Below, one piece after another: positions 22,559 to 31,410 of a stretch of 35,438 bases of DNA. Position 1 is the stretch's first letter. The number at the start of each line of letters is the position of its first letter. This stretch comes from an uncultured Prevotellaceae bacterium (GTDB taxonomy: Bacteria > Bacteroidota > Bacteroidia > Bacteroidales > Bacteroidaceae): the NCBI GenBank assembly GCA_946185805.1, contig CAMHKU010000021.1, forward strand, positions 1-35,438, written 5' to 3'. The notes below the pieces were generated by a model. It was not told the DNA's origin. It searched no databases and saw only the letters and a list, made by a program, of their open reading frames with translations. Position numbers and translations under genes: made by a program.

Positions 22559-24475
22559 AGCACGCTGAGTGCACTGGCTCAGTTCAACACCGACCGTCTG
22601 ATTATGATTGGGCGCTCGGCACTCTATTACGAGGACTACGTCCTCTCTATCCAATACTTTAATCAGGCCATCACGGCCAAGCCATATCTCTATGAGCCAT
22701 GGTTCTTCCGCGGAGTGGCCAAATATTACCTCGACGACTTCAGCGGCGCCGAGGCCGACTGTACGAAGGCCATCGAGCGCAACCCCTACGTCACCAACAG
22801 CTATGAGCTGCGTGGACTCTGCCGCATCAGGCTCAATAGGTTTGCCGAGGCTGTCAGCGACTATACCAGTGCGCTGAAGTATGACCCCGAGAATCAGGGG
22901 CTGTGGCACAACCGCGTACTCTGCTATATACGCTCTAAAGACTACGACCGCGCTTTAGGACAACTCGACACCATGCTGGCGCGATGGCCCAAATATGCCA
23001 GCGGATACTCGATGAAGGCCGAAGCCTATCTGCTGAAAGAAGACACCGCACAGGCTGTTACCGCCTTAGACAAAAGTTTGGAGATAGACCCCTACGACGG
23101 CCATACCTGGGCGGCACGCTCTATCATCAGCCTCTCGCGCAGTGAGTGGAAAGAGTCAGAGCGCTACCTCAACGAGGCCATACACCTGCTGCCCAAGAGT
23201 GGCGGCAACTATATCAACCGCGCACTGGCGCGCTATAACCAGAACAACCTGCGCGGCGCCATGGCTGACTACGACACCGCCCTCGACCTGGAGCCCAACA
23301 ACTTCTTAGGACACTACAACCGCGGACTGCTGCGCGCACAGGTGGGCGACGACAACCGCGGCATCGAGGACTTCGACTTCGTGCTGAAACTGGAGCCCGA
23401 CAACATGCTGGCACGCTTCAACCGCGGACTGCTGCGCGACAAGACCGGTGACCTGCGCGGAGCTATCAGTGACTATACCAAGGTGATTGACGAATTCCCA
23501 AACTTCTGGACAGGGCTCCACTACCGCGCCGGCTGCTACCGCCGCTTAGGCATGAACCGTCAGGCCGAGCAGGATGAATTCCGCATACTGAAGGCTCAGA
23601 TGGACAAACGCTACGGCGGCCATCAGCCCAAGATGAAGAAGCACCCCATGCGTAAACGCAGCGACGAGGATCTGGAGAAATACAACCAGCTGGTAGTGGC
23701 CGACGAGCAGGAGATGGAAACCGACTATAAGAACGACTACCGCGGACGCGTGCAGAACCATCGCGTCGAGGCCACCTACCTGCCCATGTATAAGCTGGCG
23801 CTGGAGCCGGTGAAGCACGAGGTGACTGCTTACGTGGCCTACGACGAGACGGTGGAGACGTTCAACCGTCAGTCGTCGCGGCGCCTTTACATCGTCAACG
23901 ACCTGCCGTCGCTCACCGAGAGCAAGTCGCAGACATACTTCGCATACGTCGACACGCTCAGCAGCGTCATCGGCGACGTGCGCAACTTAACGGCTGTAGG
24001 CTCGGCACTGCTGTTGCGCGCCGTCACCTACACCGCCATGCAGAACCTGGAGGGCGCTATCGACGACCTCTCTACCTATCTGCAGATGGACAGTCTCTCG
24101 GCCATTGCCCTGTGGCAGCGCGCCGTCTGCCAGTCTAAGGTCAACGACTTCCAGGCCTCACAGGGCACGAATATCGACATGAAGACGGCCAACGTGCTGA
24201 TGGACCTGACGGCCGCCATAAACCATGCTCCGCGCAACGCGTACCTTTATTATAATAGAGGCAACGTCTATGTGAAGCGTAAAGACTATGCCCGTGCCAT
24301 AGAGGACTACACACAGGCACTGGCCCTGGACGGCCGTCTGGCGGAAGCTTACTACAACCGCGGACTGGCACGCATTGATAGCGGTCAGCATGCTGAGGGC
24401 ATTAGCGACCTGAGCAAAGCCGGTGAATTAGGACTATACAAGGCCTACAGCCTGATGAAACGCTATGCTAAATGA
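22454..24475 (+). CDS. Secreted tetratricopeptide repeat protein, 673 aa
   Basis: The start ATG at 22454 is within GATAAATG repeats. Residues 1-44 form an exported leader: basic (WLRRKGAR...KWWR), hydrophobic (LSFIICHLSFSTLSALA), with likely cleavage after ALA before QFN. Residues about 50-375 hold eight to nine TPR units (typical A-x3-Y...A-x-P pattern, for example GDLRGAISDYTKVI). About 375-530 is a non-TPR segment with Lys-rich (MDKRYGGHQPKMKKHPMRKR) and Tyr-rich parts. Three more TPRs follow at about 540-665. TPRs mediate protein-protein contacts, so a periplasmic scaffold is likely. It is cotranscribed with def and the EcsC-like gene by spacing. Shorter starts are possible but would lose the signal. 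Confidence 0.88.
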   Translation: MINDKWLRRKGARIVWPSKWWRLVSLSFIICHLSFSTLSALAQFNTDRLIMIGRSALYYEDYVLSIQYFNQAITAKPYLYEPWFFRGVAKYYLDDFSGAEADCTKAIERNPYVTNSYELRGLCRIRLNRFAEAVSDYTSALKYDPENQGLWHNRVLCYIRSKDYDRALGQLDTMLARWPKYASGYSMKAEAYLLKEDTAQAVTALDKSLEIDPYDGHTWAARSIISLSRSEWKESERYLNEAIHLLPKSGGNYINRALARYNQNNLRGAMADYDTALDLEPNNFLGHYNRGLLRAQVGDDNRGIEDFDFVLKLEPDNMLARFNRGLLRDKTGDLRGAISDYTKVIDEFPNFWTGLHYRAGCYRRLGMNRQAEQDEFRILKAQMDKRYGGHQPKMKKHPMRKRSDEDLEKYNQLVVADEQEMETDYKNDYRGRVQNHRVEATYLPMYKLALEPVKHEVTAYVAYDETVETFNRQSSRRLYIVNDLPSLTESKSQTYFAYVDTLSSVIGDVRNLTAVGSALLLRAVTYTAMQNLEGAIDDLSTYLQMDSLSAIALWQRAVCQSKVNDFQASQGTNIDMKTANVLMDLTAAINHAPRNAYLYYNRGNVYVKRKDYARAIEDYTQALALDGRLAEAYYNRGLARIDSGQHAEGISDLSKAGELGLYKAYSLMKRYAK

Positions 24476-24488
24476 GGAATGAGAAACT

Positions 24489-24527
24489 CGTCAAATTGTA
24501 AATAGTAAATCGTCAAATTGTAAATAG
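24489..24527 (+). repeat. 22-bp period direct repeat before the EcsC-like gene
   Basis: CGTCAAATTGTAAATAG occurs at 24489-24505 and again at 24511-24527, itself built from GTAAATA/GTCAAATT units. It ends 5 bp before the start codon at 24533 and reads in the gene's sense direction. Confidence 0.85.
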
Positions 24528-24532
24528 ACAAG

Positions 24533-25687
24533 ATGTTGGACAAGGAGAATTTAGTTTGGAGTAAGATACTGACGACGGTGCTGAAGATGCCGGGCGTCAA
24601 AGTAGACAGAATAGCTTTTCTGCGCAAGGAGCTGCGTCCTTACTGCAACCAGTCGCGGCTACAGATGATTGGCAGCGTAAGGCCCTATACTGTAGTGTCG
24701 GAACAGGTGGTCGACAAGTTAGCCAAGCAGTGTGTGGCCTACCACACAACATTGGCCACCACCACGTCGGCTCTTGCCGGACTGCCCGGCGGACTGGCTA
24801 TGGCCGCCACACTGCCCGCTGACCTGACACAGTATTTCTATCATGTCTTCGTACTCTCTCAGAAGCTGGCCTACCTCTACGGCTACCCCGACTTCTTTGC
24901 CGACGATGACACCGCCGAGAAAACAGACGACGAGGAGCTGGGCGCCACGTCCAGCGACCTGCTGACCATCTTCATGGGGGTGATGATGGGAGCCCCTGTT
25001 GCTGAGAAAGGCTTGGGTGAGTTGTCTAAGGCCGTGGCTGAGAATGCAGTCACCCGCCTGCCACGCGTAGCGTTGACAAAGATGGCCCTCTACCCCATCG
25101 TCAGCCAGATAGCCAAGATGATAGGCACACGGCTGACGAAAGACAGTTTTGCCAAGGGTGTAGGCCGCCTGATACCTCTTGCCGGCGGTCTTTTCTCCGG
25201 AGGTCTGACGTTGCTCACCTTCCGTCGCGGCGCCAACCGTCTGCGCCGTCAATTGCAGGCCCAGCGTCACCTCTTCGACGACGGCGCCATTGACTCTATA
25301 GAAATGGCCAATATCAGAGCATCGTTCGTCAAAGCCGACAAAGCCGAGCATAACCCTAAGCTGGTACAAAAAGCCATCATCGAGGCTATTATCAACATGG
25401 GAAAGATTAACGATGAGGTTTCGCCAGAGAAGCATAAACTGATAGAACAGCGCATTGCCCGCACCAAGATTGACGCTCAGGACAAACTTGAACTGCTGGG
25501 CAATATCACGTCGGAACAGAGCTACGACGTAGATTTCGACCTGTTAGCCACCGACCGCGAAGCCGCCCAAGAGGCTTACGACGCTATGAAAGCCTTAGCC
25601 GCTATGGACGAGAAAACCACCATGGCCGAGAAGATTTATCTCAATATGGCTGCCCAGAAGTTAGGCATCAGACCCGAAAACGACTGA
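24533..25687 (+). CDS. EcsC-like protein with TerB-like C-terminus, 384 aa
   Basis: Residues about 60-115 (ALAGLPGGLAMAATLPADLTQYFYHVFVLSQKLAYLYGYPDFF) are the hallmark of EcsC-related proteins, with glycine-rich hydrophobic helices that probably touch the membrane. A second hydrophobic helix pair lies near 215-230 (LIPLAGGLFSGGLTLLTF). Residues about 330-384 (LATDREAAQEAYDAMKALAAMDEKTTMAEKIYLNMAAQKLGI) resemble a TerB-like helical module. No enzymatic motif is seen. It follows the TPR gene by 57 bp. The EcsC assignment is moderately sure; TerB similarity is weaker. Function unknown. Confidence 0.75.
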   Translation: MLDKENLVWSKILTTVLKMPGVKVDRIAFLRKELRPYCNQSRLQMIGSVRPYTVVSEQVVDKLAKQCVAYHTTLATTTSALAGLPGGLAMAATLPADLTQYFYHVFVLSQKLAYLYGYPDFFADDDTAEKTDDEELGATSSDLLTIFMGVMMGAPVAEKGLGELSKAVAENAVTRLPRVALTKMALYPIVSQIAKMIGTRLTKDSFAKGVGRLIPLAGGLFSGGLTLLTFRRGANRLRRQLQAQRHLFDDGAIDSIEMANIRASFVKADKAEHNPKLVQKAIIEAIINMGKINDEVSPEKHKLIEQRIARTKIDAQDKLELLGNITSEQSYDVDFDLLATDREAAQEAYDAMKALAAMDEKTTMAEKIYLNMAAQKLGIRPEND

Positions 25688-25737
25688 TGCCCAAAATATT
25701 CACAGGCAATAAAGGTGCGAAATACAAAAATTATTCG

Positions 25738-25745
25738 TACCTTTG
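25738..25745 (+). promoter_or_regulatory. -7 box for pheS
   Basis: TACCTTTG matches TAnnTTTG. The transcript should start around 25752, which is the first base of the AT-rich array in front of pheS, so the array is the 5' leader itself. Confidence 0.65.
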
Positions 25746-25752
25746 CAGCCGC

Positions 25753-25787
25753 AAAATAGTAAAATACTTAAATAGTAAAATAGTCCA
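25753..25787 (+). repeat. AATAGTAA-type array forming the pheS leader
   Basis: About four degenerate copies of AAAATAGTAAAATA between the predicted transcript start and the pheS start codon at 25794, in sense orientation. Confidence 0.75.
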
Positions 25788-25793
25788 ATAACA

Positions 25794-26855
25794 ATGTCGT
25801 TACTTGACAAGATTGATGCACTGTTGAAAGAAGTGCAAGAACTAAGTGCAAAGAATGCTGACGAGGTGGAACAACTCCGCCTGAAGTATCTCAGCAAGAA
25901 GGGTGAGATTACTGCCCTGATGAATGATTTCCGCAATGTGGCCGCCGACGAGAAGAAAACCGTCGGCATGAAAATCAATGAATTGAAGCAGATGGCCACT
26001 GAACGTATCAACACCCTTCGTGAGGAATGTGAGACACAGGAGACGGGCAGCGAGGCCATCGACCTGACACGCACGCCCTACCCTGTGAAGTTAGGCACCC
26101 GCCACCCGCTGACCATCGTTACCAACGAGATTATCGATATCTTCTCGCGCATGGGCTTTGTACTGGCCGACGGTCCCGAGGTGGAGGACGACCTGCACGT
26201 GTTTACCAAGATGAACTTTGCCGCCGACCACCCCGCTCGCGACATGCAGGACACCTTCTTCGTGTCGCAGCATCCTAACGACGTGACAAAGAACATCCTG
26301 CTGCGCTCGCACACCTCCAGCGTGCAGGCCCGCGTCATGGAGCAGATGCACACTGAGGACGGTAAGCTGACAGCTCCCATCCGCGTCATCTGCCCCGGCC
26401 GTGTTTACCGCAACGAGGCCATCACAGCCCGCGCACACTGCTTCTTCCACCAGGTAGAGGGTCTGTATATCGACAAAAACGTATCGTTTACCGACTTGAA
26501 GCAGGTGCTGCTCAGCTTCGCCCGCGAGATGTTCGGCGCCGACACCAAGATCCGCCTGCGTCCCTCGTACTTCCCCTTCACCGAACCATCGGCCGAGATG
26601 GACATCTCGTGCTTCATCTGCGGCGGCAAGGGCTGTGGATTCTGCAAGCACACAGGCTGGGTAGAAATCCTGGGCTGCGGCATGGTAGACCCCAACGTCT
26701 TGGAGCAGTGCGGCATCGACTCTAAGATTTACTCCGGCTATGCCTTCGGCATGGGCGTGGAGCGTATCACCAACCTCAAGTACCGCGTCAATGACCTGCG
26801 CCTGTTCTCTGAGAACGACACCCGATTCCTTGAGGAGTTTGAGGCTGCCGACTAA
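25794..26855 (+). CDS. pheS: Phenylalanyl-tRNA synthetase alpha subunit, 353 aa
   Basis: Charges tRNA-Phe as the catalytic subunit of an alpha2beta2 enzyme. An N-terminal coiled coil (residues 1-85) binds tRNA. The class II core follows: GFVLADGPEVEDD, LLRSHTSSVQAR (motif 2 entry), PGRVYRNEA, FHQVEGLYID, FTEPSAEMDI, and motif 3 AFGMGVERITNLKY. A CxxC...CxxC pair (CFICGGKGCGFCKHTGW) is visible. Length is slightly above the E. coli protein. pheT is not in the window: a lipoprotein gene follows after 47 bp, so the subunits are encoded apart. Confidence 0.97.
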   Translation: MSLLDKIDALLKEVQELSAKNADEVEQLRLKYLSKKGEITALMNDFRNVAADEKKTVGMKINELKQMATERINTLREECETQETGSEAIDLTRTPYPVKLGTRHPLTIVTNEIIDIFSRMGFVLADGPEVEDDLHVFTKMNFAADHPARDMQDTFFVSQHPNDVTKNILLRSHTSSVQARVMEQMHTEDGKLTAPIRVICPGRVYRNEAITARAHCFFHQVEGLYIDKNVSFTDLKQVLLSFAREMFGADTKIRLRPSYFPFTEPSAEMDISCFICGGKGCGFCKHTGWVEILGCGMVDPNVLEQCGIDSKIYSGYAFGMGVERITNLKYRVNDLRLFSENDTRFLEEFEAAD

Positions 26856-26858
26856 GGG

Positions 26859-26900
26859 AGAATTGAAGGATTGGAGGATTGAAGGATTGAAGGATTGAAA
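26859..26900 (+). repeat. GATTGAA array before the lipoprotein gene
   Basis: Five degenerate copies of a 7-9 bp unit (AATTGAAG, GATTGGAG, GATTGAAG) fill the gap from pheS to the downstream start codon, in sense orientation. The TTG start at 26903 is itself in a unit-like GTTGAAA. Confidence 0.8.
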
Positions 26901-26902
26901 CG

Positions 26903-27688
26903 TTGAAAAACCATATACGACAATTCTTGATTATTGGCGCCGTATTGCTGACGTGCGCCTGTGGCAGCAAGCACGACGAGCGTGCTGCCGCAGGCGTTGC
27001 TGACTCTTTAGTTATTGTGCCAAACACTTTGCCGGGCGATTCCACTATCTATGGCATCGCCTGCGATGGCTGCAACGACACCATTCTGATATACCTGCCA
27101 ACTATCAGTGCCGACCCCGACACGATGAATATTCTTGCAGCGTCGAAACGACAACAGGTATTTGGACGCATGAGCATTGGCGACGTCATAGCTATCATCC
27201 CCAATGCTGCCAACCCCAAAGTGGGCGATATGGTAGTCAATATGGAGACACTGAAGGGTAAATGGTGCTTCTTGGCAGCCCCCACGCTGCGCGAACGTGC
27301 CGGCATGAGCAGTAGCGAGCGTGCTAATCACTCGCTGAAACGTGACTCCGTGCTACGCTCTATGCTGCAGCCCCGCGAATTTGGCATTGAACTTAAAGGT
27401 GAGAACACCGCGCGCCCCATCAGCAGTATCTCCTACTCTATAGCTACCGACGAGAACAGTCCGGTAGTCTATCCAAAGATAAAGCGCTATCGCCGGTGGC
27501 ACCTTTACAACGGCAAACTGATTCTCAGTGAGACGTCGCGCGACAGCTTGGGCAATGTATTCATCACCAGCAGCGACACGGCAGCGCTCCTCTTGCTGCG
27601 CCCCGACACGATGGCCCTGAAGTTTAAGGACAGAGTGCAGGGCTATTACTCCCAACACTCAATATCGTCCTCCAGTTCCGGCAACTGA
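26903..27688 (+). CDS. Lipoprotein of unknown function, 261 aa
   Basis: The only start that keeps the signal is TTG at 26903, since an in-frame TGA lies at 26888. The signal (FLIIGAVLLTCAC) has a lipobox with Cys at residue 20. The mature part opens with a polar linker, then CDGCNDTILIYLPTISADPDTMNIL, RQQVFGRMSIGDVIAIIPN and GKWCFLA, beta-rich in look. A C-terminal half with RRWHLYNGKLILSET and LLLRPDTMALKFKDR follows. I do not recognise a domain; similar lipoproteins occur in Bacteroidota. The last 43 bp overlap, in antisense, the 3' end of the leftward symporter gene. Confidence 0.78.
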   Translation: MKNHIRQFLIIGAVLLTCACGSKHDERAAAGVADSLVIVPNTLPGDSTIYGIACDGCNDTILIYLPTISADPDTMNILAASKRQQVFGRMSIGDVIAIIPNAANPKVGDMVVNMETLKGKWCFLAAPTLRERAGMSSSERANHSLKRDSVLRSMLQPREFGIELKGENTARPISSISYSIATDENSPVVYPKIKRYRRWHLYNGKLILSETSRDSLGNVFITSSDTAALLLLRPDTMALKFKDRVQGYYSQHSISSSSSGN

Positions 27689-29043
27689 TGACGGTGGAAG
27701 GTGGGACTGGCAATGCCCTGCCGCTTCTGCTGTCGGTAGTCGTCGAGCAACCGGAAGGCATATTTCCCCAGCGAGAAAATAGCCACCAGGTTGCAGGCCG
27801 TGAGCAAGGCCATACACAGGTCGATGATGCTCCACACGGTTTCGAGCGAAGCCAGAGCACCAAACATCACCATTGCTCCACCGGAAAGGATACGATACAC
27901 TGTCAAGGCTTTAGCGCTCGACGTCATAAAGCGCACGTTTGCCTCGCCGTAATAATAATTGCCAATCATGCTGGAATAAGCAAACAGCAATATGGCCACG
28001 GCAACAAACACTGGTCCCCAGGCGCCCACCTCACTCTCCAAAGCCACCTGTGTCAGCATGATGCCATCCAGTTCAGGATGGCTGTAGACCCCACTGATAA
28101 GGATGATAAACGCCGTACATGAACAGACCACCAGCGTGTCGGTAAACACACCCAGTGCCTGGATAAGTCCCTGCTTCACGGGATGCGACACGGCAGCCGT
28201 TGCCGCCGCATTAGGCGCGCTGCCCTCGCCGGCCTCGTTTGAGAAAAGTCCGCGCTTCACACCGTTCATGATAGCCGCCCCGACGGTGCCGCCAACAGCC
28301 TGCTCCAGTCCGAAGGCACTATCGACAATCACCTTCAGCACATGCGGCAGGTGCTCAATATTCATGACGATAATCACCACAGCCAGCAGAAAATAGCCCA
28401 CCGCCATCACGGGCACAAGCACCGAGCTGACACGTGCGATGCGCTGTATGCCACCAAAGACGACTCCAAGAGTGACGACCATCAGTACTAAGCCCACCAC
28501 CTTGGGGTTCCACCCAAAAGCACCCTCCATGGCGCCACAGATGGTGTTAGTCTGTACCGAATTGTTGGCCAGTCCAAAGGTGACGGTTATCAGTACAGCA
28601 AATAATACTGCCATCCAGTGGCGATGCAGTCCGTGCTCGATATAGTAGGCAGGCCCGCCGATGAACGACTCACTATGACGTCGCTTGAAAAGCTGCGCCA
28701 AGGTAGACTCCACAAAGGCCGTCGCCGACCCTACGAGAGCCATCACCCACATCCAGAAGACTGCGCCAGGACCGCCAACGGCTATGGCCGTAGCCACGCC
28801 GGCGAGGTTGCCGGTGCCCACACGCGATGCCAGCGACACAGCGAAAGCCTGGAACGACGAGATGTGACGCTCATGTCCCTCCGGGCGTCCCGCCGAGTCG
28901 GTGAGCAGCCGCAGCATCTCGCCCACCATGCGAAACTGCACGAAGCGCGTGCGCCACGTAAACCAAAAGCCGCCGCCGACAAGGGCAGCGATGATGACAT
29001 AGCCCCAGAGGGCATCGTTGACGGCGTTGAGTACTTCAATCAT
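27646..29043 (-). CDS. Alanine/glycine:cation symporter (AGCS) family, 465 aa
   Basis: Sodium- or proton-coupled amino acid importer of the inner membrane. About eleven hydrophobic helices are visible. The AGCS signature blocks are [50 protein letters not shown], and [21 protein letters not shown]. The length is normal. Its ATG overlaps the queF stop in an ATGA sequence (29040-29043), so translation is probably coupled to queF. The 3' end overlaps the convergent lipoprotein gene by 43 bp. Alanine or glycine is the family substrate; the exact one is not readable. Confidence 0.93.
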   Translation of the reverse strand: MIEVLNAVNDALWGYVIIAALVGGGFWFTWRTRFVQFRMVGEMLRLLTDSAGRPEGHERHISSFQAFAVSLASRVGTGNLAGVATAIAVGGPGAVFWMWVMALVGSATAFVESTLAQLFKRRHSESFIGGPAYYIEHGLHRHWMAVLFAVLITVTFGLANNSVQTNTICGAMEGAFGWNPKVVGLVLMVVTLGVVFGGIQRIARVSSVLVPVMAVGYFLLAVVIIVMNIEHLPHVLKVIVDSAFGLEQAVGGTVGAAIMNGVKRGLFSNEAGEGSAPNAAATAAVSHPVKQGLIQALGVFTDTLVVCSCTAFIILISGVYSHPELDGIMLTQVALESEVGAWGPVFVAVAILLFAYSSMIGNYYYGEANVRFMTSSAKALTVYRILSGGAMVMFGALASLETVWSIIDLCMALLTACNLVAIFSLGKYAFRLLDDYRQQKRQGIASPTFHRHQLPELEDDIECWE

Positions 29044-29501
29044 ATAACCCTATGATTAAGCATGCGCTGCTCGGCCATCTTCTCATATTTGGTGCCGGGC
29101 TTTCCATAGTTTGCATAGGGATAGATGCTGATACCGCCGCGAGGGGTAAACAGACCGATGACCTCGATATACTTGGGAGCCATCAGCTTTACCAGGTCTT
29201 TCATAATGATGTTGACACAGTCTTCGTGGAAGTCGCCGTTGTTGCGAAACGAGAAGAGATAAAGCTTCAGGCTCTTCGACTCCACCATCCGCTCAGCGGG
29301 GATATACATAATTTTGATTTCCGCGAAGTCGGGCTGTCCCGTGATGGGACACAGCGATGTAAACTCCGGGCAATTGAACTGCACCCAGTAGTCGTTGCCC
29401 TGATGCTTGTTCTCAAATGTTTCCAGCACCTCTGGTGCATAGGTATTCAGGTAGCCGGTTTCGCGGCCCAGGGCTTTCAGATGCTCCTGCTTTCTATCCA
29501 T
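29040..29501 (-). CDS. queF: NADPH-dependent 7-cyano-7-deazaguanine reductase, 153 aa
   Basis: Reduces preQ0 to preQ1 in queuosine biosynthesis. Short (type I) QueF with all landmarks: [21 protein letters not shown] with catalytic Cys51 and Asp58, and [24 protein letters not shown], the NADPH-binding E(S/L)K(S/A)xK(L/Y) segment and the active-site Glu/His. It is 20 bp after the Hsp15-like gene and overlaps the symporter start by 4 bp. No other queuosine genes are near. Confidence 0.96.
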   Translation of the reverse strand: MDRKQEHLKALGRETGYLNTYAPEVLETFENKHQGNDYWVQFNCPEFTSLCPITGQPDFAEIKIMYIPAERMVESKSLKLYLFSFRNNGDFHEDCVNIIMKDLVKLMAPKYIEVIGLFTPRGGISIYPYANYGKPGTKYEKMAEQRMLNHRVI

Positions 29502-29521
29502 GTTTGTTGATTATTGATTTA

Positions 29522-29956
29522 TTATTCATCCTCTTCATCGTCAAAGTCGAAGCCCTCCCAGTCGCCGTAGCTTCCTTCGAGCGAGGGGCCGACAAAGGCA
29601 TCCATGGCGCGGCGGTCCTTTTTCGTGGGACGTCCAGTGCCACGGGCACGGTTGACGAAACCGCTGATACGGTTCATCTCCAGCAGTTCATACTGGTCGG
29701 CAGCGGTGATGTTCTCGTAAATCTCCGGCAGCAGCTTCGCCCCCACTCGTTGCTCAATGGGTTTGAGCAACTTGAAGGTGTAAGTCACCGGCGCCTTGCG
29801 CACGCCAATCTCATCGCCCACCTTCACCATGCGCGAAGGCTTCACCAGCGTGCCGTTCACCGTCACTCGGCCATTCTTACAGGCATCGGCAGCAATAGTG
29901 CGCGTCTTGAAAATGCGCGCCGCCCATAGCCACTTGTCAATTCTTGCTTCGTCCAT
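29522..29956 (-). CDS. Hsp15-like S4-domain RNA-binding protein, 144 aa
   Basis: S4 RNA-binding fold at residues 1-70: RIDKWLWAARIFKTRTIAADACKNGRVTVNGTLVKPSRMVKVGDEI is near the consensus. By family it binds free 50S subunits with stalled nascent chains (Hsp15/HslR). A linker with GRPTKKDRRAMDAF and a very acidic end (DFDDEEDE) follow. It is downstream of pth by a 50-bp array-filled gap, and pth too acts on stalled peptidyl-tRNA, so the two fit functionally. Confidence 0.92.
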   Translation of the reverse strand: MDEARIDKWLWAARIFKTRTIAADACKNGRVTVNGTLVKPSRMVKVGDEIGVRKAPVTYTFKLLKPIEQRVGAKLLPEIYENITAADQYELLEMNRISGFVNRARGTGRPTKKDRRAMDAFVGPSLEGSYGDWEGFDFDDEEDE

Positions 29957-29972
29957 GCGGTAGCAAATTATT

Positions 29973-30020
29973 CACTTATCACTTATCACTTATCACTTAT
30001 CACTTTTCACTTTTCACTTA
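29973..30020 (-). repeat. GATAAGT/GAAAAGT array between pth and the Hsp15-like gene
   Basis: On the minus strand four GATAAGT units and two AAAAGTG units follow each other. The array overlaps the end of pth: the last codons (VLSEK, stop) are written in repeat units. It runs in sense orientation towards the Hsp15-like start at 29956. Confidence 0.85.
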
Positions 30021-30597
30021 ACACTTTCCCCTTCCCCAACTTGTTATACTGGTTCATGGTGATGTCAATGCCAGCCAGCACGAAACTCCTGATGATATCC
30101 ACGGCTACGTCGATGGCGGGTTGCAGCTGTTGCAACTGCTCGTCGTCGTAGCGGCCTAACACCCAGTCAATCTGTCCACCCTGCGGGTAATCGTTGCCAA
30201 TACCCATGCGCAGGCGCGGATAGTTCTGGCCTATGAGCTGCTGAATATGCCCCAAGCCGTTGTGGCCTCCGTTAGAGCCGCTGGCCTTCAGGCGAAACTG
30301 CCCTACGGGCAGTGCCACGTCATCGCTCACCACGAGCATACGTTGCTGGTCAATGTTCTCCTTGTTCAGCCAGTAGCGCACAGCATTGCCGCTGAGGTTC
30401 ATAAACGTCGACGGCTTGAGCAGCACCACCTTGCGGCCCTTCAGCGACGTTTCGGCCACGAAGCCGTAGCGTCGGTCACTGAAAACAGTATTGGACGCCT
30501 TAGCAAAAGCGTCCAACACCATAAATCCTGTATTGTGGCGGGTCAACTCATAGTCGGGACCAACGTTGCCCAAGCCAACAATCAAATACTTGTCCAT
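30007..30597 (-). CDS. pth: Peptidyl-tRNA hydrolase, 196 aa
   Basis: Recycles tRNA from prematurely released peptidyl-tRNA. The core motifs are present: [18 protein letters not shown] with N11 and catalytic H21, [34 protein letters not shown] and PRLRMGIG. Length is typical. It lies 9 bp behind rplY on the same strand, a conserved pairing. The C-terminal five residues are encoded by repeat-array sequence, which suggests that the array has moved the stop codon. Confidence 0.96.
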   Translation of the reverse strand: MDKYLIVGLGNVGPDYELTRHNTGFMVLDAFAKASNTVFSDRRYGFVAETSLKGRKVVLLKPSTFMNLSGNAVRYWLNKENIDQQRMLVVSDDVALPVGQFRLKASGSNGGHNGLGHIQQLIGQNYPRLRMGIGNDYPQGGQIDWVLGRYDDEQLQQLQPAIDVAVDIIRSFVLAGIDITMNQYNKLGKGKVLSEK

Positions 30598-30606
30598 ATC
30601 AAATTA

Positions 30607-31200
30607 TTACTCTGTGGCTGCAGCGGCAGCACGCGATGCACGAGTAGCCTTCACAGAGCAGACGACCACCTCGGGCGAGGTAGCAATCTTAAGGCCCTCA
30701 AACTGCAGTGAACCCACCTTGATAGCCTTACCCAGCTGCAGGTCAGTAACGTCGATGTCCAGTTTCTCAGGAATGTTCTTATAAGGAGCGGTAACGTCAA
30801 TCTTGCGGATTGAGAGGTTCAGGCGACCACCATCACGCACACCCTGAGCATGACCGGTGAGGTTGACAGGAATACCCACGGTGATGTCCTTCGTATCGTT
30901 AATCTCAAAGAAGTCGGCGTGCAGCAGGGCGTCCGTCGTGGGGTGGAACTGCAACTCCTTCATGATGGCCTTGTGCTCCTTGCCGTCGATGGTCAGGTTC
31001 ACCACATACACGTGAGGCGTATAGATAGCCTTGCGCAGCTCGGAGAACGATGCCTGGAAAGCCAGTGCCTCGGGCAGACCGTTCTCACCCTTCTTCTCAC
31101 CATACAGATTGCAGGGAACAAGTCCCTCCTTGCGCAAGAGCTTAGAAGCCTTCTTGCCGGTAGCGGTACGTACCTGACCGCTGACATTGATTTCTTTCAT
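30607..31200 (-). CDS. rplY: 50S ribosomal protein L25 (Ctc/TL5 form), 197 aa
   Basis: Binds 5S rRNA in the large subunit. The N-terminal L25 domain (about 1-95) shows KKASKLLRKEGLVPCNLYG and HKAIMKELQFHPTTDALLHADFFEI. The C-terminal TL5 beta domain (about 100-185) shows GIPVNLTGHAQGVRDGGRLN and DVTDLQLGKAIKVGSL. The end is Ala-rich. It is the first gene of the leftward unit rplY-pth-Hsp15-queF-symporter, with a TACCTTTG box 88 bp upstream. Confidence 0.96.
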   Translation of the reverse strand: MKEINVSGQVRTATGKKASKLLRKEGLVPCNLYGEKKGENGLPEALAFQASFSELRKAIYTPHVYVVNLTIDGKEHKAIMKELQFHPTTDALLHADFFEINDTKDITVGIPVNLTGHAQGVRDGGRLNLSIRKIDVTAPYKNIPEKLDIDVTDLQLGKAIKVGSLQFEGLKIATSPEVVVCSVKATRASRAAAAATE

Positions 31201-31287
31201 AACCTTTAATAATGTGTTACTCTAAATTAATAATGTTTGTTGTTAATTCACCATCACACGGTGCGCCTCCTTCGCGGAAAGCGGGTG

Positions 31288-31295
31288 CAAAGGTA
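31288..31295 (-). promoter_or_regulatory. -7 box for the rplY unit
   Basis: The minus strand reads TACCTTTG, perfect for TAnnTTTG. The leader to rplY would be about 80 nt. The -33 region is A/T-rich without a clear TTG. Confidence 0.6.
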
Positions 31296-31356
31296 CAAAG
31301 AAAAAATGAAAAACTAAAAAATTAAAAGGCTAAAATTCAAAAAGAGTGTTTTTTTC

Positions 31357-31387
31357 TTGCATAATCAGCGGAAAATGAGTATTTTTG
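31357..31387 (+). promoter_or_regulatory. Promoter of nusB
   Basis: TTG at 31357-31359, a 20-bp spacer and TATTTTTG at 31380-31387. The expected transcript start (about 31394) is downstream of the earliest in-frame start and so fixes the true nusB start at 31411. Confidence 0.75.
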
Positions 31388-31410
31388 CAGTCGAAACAAA
31401 GCATAAGAGC

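Noticed and set aside
29502..29521. preQ1 riboswitch before queF
   Set aside because: Only 20 bp separate queF from the upstream gene, with no pseudoknot-like sequence.
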